NCBI RefSeq assembly: GCF_001949145.1
Contig: NW_019091359.1
Span: 2,399,107-2,411,585, forward strand
Origin: Acanthaster planci
Lineage: Eukaryota; Echinodermata; Asteroidea; Valvatida; Acanthasteridae
DNA: 12,479 bases
Direction: 5' to 3'
Both the position numbers and the translations under genes were made by a program. Shown piece by piece: positions 8,778 through 12,479 of the stretch (the stretch's first letter is position 1; every line of letters starts with the position of its first letter). Below the pieces are notes generated by a model. The model was not told where the DNA came from, ran no database searches, and was given only the letters and a program-made list of their open reading frames with translations.

Positions 8778-9539
8778 GGTCGAGTTCGGGCAGCCAGTTC
8801 TTGACACAGATTTCGTGTTCTCGCGCTCGAGCGGCGGGAACACGACCCAAGACACTGTTCTCAGTACAGGATCACACACCACCTCCTCGTCAGGATTTTA
8901 CACGACCAAGCGGAAAATCCGTGAGATTTGATTTTTAATTAAACAGCTGCAAAAAGTATCGATATGGCTCACAAAGCCGGAGACAATGGAAAGTTTTGTA
9001 AAATTGATATTAATAATATTCCATGACAGACATGGATTTTTTTAAATGGAAATTAAAGAAGTAAGCCCAGTTATTTGACATTAACTCTCAAAAAATGCAC
9101 AAGGACGCTGCCACGTTGCATGTTGCTTTCCACAAATAACCACCAGTTGTAATAACCGGGTGTACGTTCCCGGCGTTCGAGAGGCCGACCCACGAACACA
9201 AATCCAGCTGTTCGTGAACAAGCCGCCCGAACTCAGCCATTGCTAAACGTTGTTTTGGAGTATGTAATTATTTGTACGATTGGTAGGAGCATCAACTTAG
9301 AAAAAAATTGGGGGCATGATTTTCAAATTCCAGCTTGCATCGTTTTGAACTATAAATGCAAAGAGTCGTGGAAATGAGAAAAATATCAAGAGTCACTTTT
9401 CAATTCTTCAGCGATGCATTAAACGAAAACTTTACAATGCACTCACAATGCAGACATGTATAGCTAAACGTGTTTGACTTTGAAAAAACATTCGAATGTA
9501 TTTGATTGAATAGTTGTATACTTTATAACCATTCTAAGG
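8778..9539. other. Intergenic region between palindrome and hAT element
   Basis: The first 160 bases are more GC-rich and stay open in the plus frame ending at 8931. The rest is AT-rich, with a short GC-richer patch at about 9160-9240. No domain or splice-supported exon could be recognised in either patch. Confidence 0.5.
9532..9539. repeat. Left target-site duplication of the hAT element
   Basis: TTCTAAGG, identical to 9811-9818 on the other side of the element. Confidence 0.85.
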
Positions 9540-9810
9540 CAGCGGCATATCCAGGCTTTGGTGTCCGGGGCAAATTCAAAATCGAATGCGGCCCATTCAA
9601 CATGATGCTGAGGAGAAACAAAAATATCGCCTTACTAACGGTCCCGACATCTTGCTTTGATTTGTTGGTGCTGTTTTCTTAGGATTTGGGGGCTAATATT
9701 TGACAAATAAATATACTTATGACATTCTTTCTCACTCACCTATGAAGCATTCTTCGTAAAAACAAATCCACCAGTGGGCAAGTTGCCCCCCCCCCGTTGA
9801 TGCGCCACTG
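9540..9810. mobile_element. hAT-type miniature transposon (271 bp)
   Basis: The element starts CAGCGGCATATCCAGG, and its other end, read in reverse complement, is CAGTGGCGCATCAACG (11 of 16 bases alike). CAGNGGC ends are typical of the hAT superfamily. It is flanked by an exact 8-bp direct duplication, TTCTAAGG at 9532-9539 and 9811-9818, the target-site length known for hAT elements. There is no transposase, so it is non-autonomous. A ten-base C run lies near the right end. Confidence 0.85.
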
Positions 9811-9818
9811 TTCTAAGG
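9811..9818. repeat. Right target-site duplication of the hAT element
   Basis: TTCTAAGG, identical to 9532-9539. The same word also follows the partial element in copy B at about 10702-10709. Confidence 0.85.
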
Positions 9819-10096
9819 CTATTTCACAACAATCCATCTTTCGGTATAGGTATTTTTATCGTGGTTCATGCGATCTTAGCTTGAATTCTAGTCGAAATGT
9901 GCGCGTCAAAACCATCAGTTAGCCACTCGTTTGGCAATACACATGACACTATTGCCGTTGGCATGTTTTTGTTGAGCATATTTCGTACTTTCAGCTTATT
10001 CAAATTCACCTCCTTGATGTAAATTTGAACGACTAATCTACAATTTTAACATTATCCTTAGCAGATACATTTATGTCAGGTTACGTCGAACTCAGT

Positions 10097-10328
10097 TTAT
10101 TCTGAGTAAATATTAGTCAGGCCCAGCAAGATCGAGATGGAGACCATGTTCTGAAGACGCCTGGCAACTTTGCTTCGTCTGCTTCTCACGGTAAAGCAGA
10201 CGGACTTGTCAGCTTTGCATGTCAGCTGGCGGATGACAAGTACGAAGATGATGGCGTTGAAGAGGAGGACCAGCCCGATGATCAGCAGTTGACCGTAATA
10301 AAAGGCACTGCCAGGCTTCAGAAAGCAG
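10097..10328 (-). pseudogene. Copy A, truncated terminal GPCR exon (ends in TM6)
   Basis: The exon starts at 10328 (acceptor TAATTCCAG) and reads CFLKPG, TM5 and the third intracellular loop as in copy B. At the T of the conserved LLGLTW motif it leaves homology and stops three residues later. TM6 is cut, and TM7 and the whole tail are missing. Coding differences from copy B include Asn to Ser after KPG and Val-Thr to Ala-Ile in TM5. A seven-helix receptor could not form. It is either a real broken copy or an assembly product. Confidence 0.75.
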
Positions 10329-10524
10329 CTGGAATTATCAAACAGAAGTTGAAAAATAGAGCTAGACGAAATCCGATATACCCAAATTGTAAATATTCTT
10401 CTGGTAACAGTTTGTGACATAAATCACTTCTTTTTTGCAAGGTTAACGGACTACCTCAATTTAGAAACAGTAATGTGACATCTGACAACCATTTTGAACA
10501 AAAAAACATTCAAATATCAGTTAC

Positions 10525-10591
10525 CTTGTTGTGTTTTCATATACAGTGTAATCCACACCAAGTATAACACCTACGACTATCATTGGCAGCC
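10525..10591 (-). CDS. Copy A, TM4 exon of adhesion-type GPCR
   Basis: A minus-strand 67-nt exon between TTTTCAATAG and GTAACT. Two bases complete a codon, then LPMIVVGVILGVDY and VYENTT follow, and two bases (AG) carry over to the next exon. Against the copy B exon (12367-12433), the only coding difference I see is a silent Val codon change. It is the TM4 segment of a family B2 receptor. Confidence 0.7.
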
Positions 10592-10638
10592 CTATTGAAA
10601 AGAAAGACTAAATTTGGCTTAAATTTTAAATTTGGAAC

Positions 10639-10639
10639 N
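10639..10639. other. Ambiguous base N at the junction of the two copies
   Basis: The only N in the window falls exactly between the end of copy A and the start of copy B. This points to a contig join or a low-quality junction. Confidence 0.8.
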
Positions 10640-11177
10640 TATTCTTCGTAAAACAAATCCACCAGTGGGCAAGTTGCCCCCCCCCCCGTGGATGCGCCAC
10701 TGTTCTAAGGCTATTTTTCAATCCATCTTTCGGTATAGGTATTTTTATCGTGGTTCATGCGATCTTAGCTTGAATTCTAGTCGAAATGTGCGCGTCAAGA
10801 CCATCAATTAGCCACTCGTTTGGCAATACACATGACACTTTTGCCGTTGGCATGTTTTGTTGAGCATATTTCGTAGTTTCAGCTTATTCAAATTCACCTC
10901 CTTAATGTAAATTTAAACGACTAATCTACAATTTTAACATTATCCTTAGCAGATACATTTATGTCAGATTACGTCGAACTCAGTTTACTCTGAGTAAATA
11001 TTAACTGATAAGTACTAATTAAAGACATTTTTAAATCATACAGTTGAAATATTGTACAAACTATAAGAGCCTAGAACAAAACCTAAAAGTCTGGGTTTCT
11101 GAATGTTTACATCATTTTTAATATTATTTGTCTTGTCATTTGGTGCAAACAATGAACAATTTAAGATTTTTCAGTTT

Positions 11178-11227
11178 TTTATTTTGTTTGGACCCAACAC
11201 ATGGTGGTCTGGTACAGCGCGTTTATT
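11178..11227 (-). terminator. Candidate poly(A) signals for the GPCR gene
   Basis: On the minus strand AATAAA occurs at 11222-11227 and 11178-11183, about 220-270 nt after the stop codon. Both lie in the segment deleted from copy A. Confidence 0.35.
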
Positions 11228-11445
11228 TACGAAGTGCATCTGAATCTTCTTTCTCTTCTCATTCCTAACGAAATTCTATTTGTCTTTACTCGCTCGAAGT
11301 AAAGTCAATATACATGTGCCAGTTGCCGTTAACTTATACTTATACATCGTTATCTTTGCCTTAATATCAATTCTCAAGAGATAATCAAAGAGCCCGAGTT
11401 GGCTCAACTTTCGAGAGACAACCATCTGCCCACCGCTGGTAGATT

Positions 11446-12169
11446 TTACAGAGTGATCAACGGGGCACTTTCCTTAATGCCCCCTCCTTCTGTAGTATCG
11501 TTGTCGCCCTCTTTTGGTGAGGTGGTAGACATGACTGCATCGTCAGAGACTCTATCTTCTTTCCTGACTGTTTTGGCTCCCTCCCCTGACCCCTCTCCCT
11601 CTACCTCATCTGTGACGCCACCATTCGTGAAGGATGTCACCGTACCACGAGAGAAACCACCTTCTTCTTCCACTGTCTCCGAGATCAAACTCATCCCAAG
11701 CTCTTCTGTCACCGTCGTCTCGTTGTTACCCTCCACGTCGGGAATCGACAAAGCGTTCTCGGGGACCTCGAGTTGGAATTTGCGCTTGGACGTCGAGATA
11801 TCGAGCCGGTACTCGTTTCTTCTTCTAGTCAGGTACCCTTGGCGGACGACGAACAGCAGGAAGATGAAAAGCCCCTGCAGGGAGTTGAAGGCGCAGAAGA
11901 GGATCTGGAAGATGAAGTTAGTGGACTCGACGACAGAGAAGAGACCGAAGATCCAGGTCAGACCCAGCAGGATCGAGATGGAGACCATGTTCTGAAGACG
12001 CCTGGCCACTTTGCTTCGTCTGCTTCTCACGGTGAAGCAGACGGACTTGTCAGCTTTGCATGTCAGCTGGCGGATGACAAGTACGAAGATGGTGACGTTG
12101 AAGAGGAGGACCAGCCCGATGATCAGCAGTTGACCGTAATAAAAGGCATTGCCAGGCTTCAGAAAGCAG
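11446..12169 (-). CDS. Copy B, terminal exon of adhesion-type GPCR: TM5-TM7 and tail
   Basis: A minus-strand exon of 724 nt, from the acceptor TAATTCCAG at 12170-12171 to TAA at 11446-11448, giving about 240 residues. In order it has the ECL2 cysteine (CFLKPG), TM5 (GQLLIIGLVLLFN), a basic third intracellular loop (RSRRSKVARR), TM6 (ILLGLTWIFGLFSVV), TM7 (CAFNSLQGLFIFLLF) and a tail of about 130 residues. LLGLTWIFG and NSLQGxFIF are hallmarks of adhesion (B2) receptors and differ from those of hormone B1 receptors. The tail starts with basic TRRRNEYR and then becomes acidic and Ser/Thr-rich (EGEGSGEGAKT), ending APLITL. Role: a surface receptor signalling through G proteins. The subfamily and ligand cannot be told without the extracellular part. 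The aromatic residue usually following the ECL2 Cys is Phe here, not Trp. Confidence 0.85.
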
Positions 12170-12366
12170 CTGGAATTATTAAACAGAAGTTGAAAAATAA
12201 AGCTAGACGAAATCCGATATACCCAAATTGTAAATATTCTTCTTATAACAGTTTGTGACATAAATCACTTCTTTTTTGCAAGGTTAACTGACTACCTCAA
12301 TTTAGAAACAGTAATGTGACATCTGACAACCATTTTGAACAAGAAAAACATTCAAATATCAGTTAC

Positions 12367-12433
12367 CTTGTTGTGTTTTCATATACAGTGTAATCCACAC
12401 CAAGTATAACACCAACGACTATCATTGGCAGCC
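12367..12433 (-). CDS. Copy B, TM4 exon of adhesion-type GPCR (partial gene)
   Basis: The acceptor TTTTCAATAG and donor AG|GTAACT (minus strand) bound a 67-nt exon. The incoming codon ends in GG (so G or W, as in the family's 'GWGLP'), followed by LPMIVVGVILGVDY and VYENTT. The outgoing AG joins the C of the next exon to make Ser just before the ECL2 cysteine, so the phase agrees. Earlier exons (extracellular region, GAIN domain, TM1-3) lie beyond the window. Confidence 0.75.
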
Positions 12434-12479
12434 CTATTGAAAAGAAAGACCAAATTTGGCTTAAATTTAAATTTGAAAA

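Larger units (their letters stand above)
9749..10638. repeat. Duplicated block, copy A
   Basis: Collinear with 10641-12479. The first segment (9749-10115) matches 10641-11003 and the second (10116-10638) matches 11957-12479, with scattered substitutions and small indels. The 953 bases at 11004-11956 of copy B are absent here. The block runs from inside the hAT element to a single N at 10639. Confidence 0.9.
10641..12479. repeat. Duplicated block, copy B (full version)
   Basis: Begins inside the right part of the hAT element (equivalent to 9749) and reaches the window end. It keeps the complete terminal exon of the receptor gene, which copy A lacks. 11004-11445 holds the likely 3' UTR and downstream sequence of the receptor on the minus strand. 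Confidence 0.9.

Noticed and set aside
8460-8938. Cluster of overlapping open frames on both strands
   Set aside because: They exist because the 176-bp palindrome makes the two strands nearly identical, so the similar peptides on both strands are not independent evidence of coding.
11399-11995. A 198-codon Ser/Pro-rich plus-strand open frame
   Set aside because: Antisense to the receptor's tail and TM7. The Ser/Pro bias is the complement of the Glu/Gly codons in the tail.
11773-12258. A 161-codon plus-strand open frame rich in Glu, Asp and Gln
   Set aside because: It is the antisense shadow of the GPCR terminal exon, whose minus-strand frame has clear TM5-TM7 motifs. The acidic composition is a by-product.
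1-12479. CRISPR array, bacterial operon, tRNA or rRNA genes, viral genes
   Set aside because: I saw no regularly spaced direct repeats, no ribosome-binding-site-led gene series, no tRNA cloverleaf and no rRNA or viral hallmark. All coding sequence is intron-split.

Overview
This is animal (eukaryotic) genomic DNA. Protein-coding sequence is split into short exons with canonical GT/AG borders and matching phases, the introns are long and AT-rich, and there are several miniature DNA transposons. There is no sign of bacterial operon structure, CRISPR or RNA genes. The gene content (a membrane-anchored solute-binding-protein-like gene and an adhesion-type GPCR) and the high allele-like divergence between two near-identical blocks suggest a marine invertebrate. 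A lancelet (amphioxus) or a related deuterostome is my best guess from general knowledge; I could not test it by search.

Plus strand, 178-7040: I reconstruct one complete gene of eight coding exons (178-376, 2424-2496, 2679-2731, 3861-3989, 4503-4696, 4968-5045, 5504-5714, 7006-7040). All seven junctions keep the reading frame, giving 972 nt including the stop, or 323 residues. The product has a short cytosolic N-terminus, one transmembrane helix (about residues 31-51), and one extracellular domain resembling bacterial family 3 solute-binding proteins (polar amino-acid binding, as in HisJ/GlnH). It has no ion-channel segment, so it is not an ionotropic glutamate receptor. A poly(A) signal lies 174 nt after the stop.

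7041-9539 is intergenic. It holds poly(A) signals, an almost perfect 176-bp palindrome (8602-8777), and no gene I can support. A 271-bp hAT-type miniature element with an exact 8-bp target duplication lies at 9540-9810.

Minus strand, right end: part of an adhesion-family GPCR is present twice. Copy B (10641-12479) has the TM4 exon (12367-12433) and the terminal exon (11446-12169: TM5, TM6, TM7 and a cytoplasmic tail of about 130 residues). Copy A (9749-10638) has the same TM4 exon (10525-10591), but its last exon is cut inside TM6 by a deletion of about 953 bp relative to copy B. The copies abut at a single ambiguous base (N, 10639). Either two haplotypes were placed in tandem during assembly, or this is a true tandem duplication with one broken copy. 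The two genes are convergent. Nothing in the sequence shows that they work together, though both products are predicted to face the outside of the cell.
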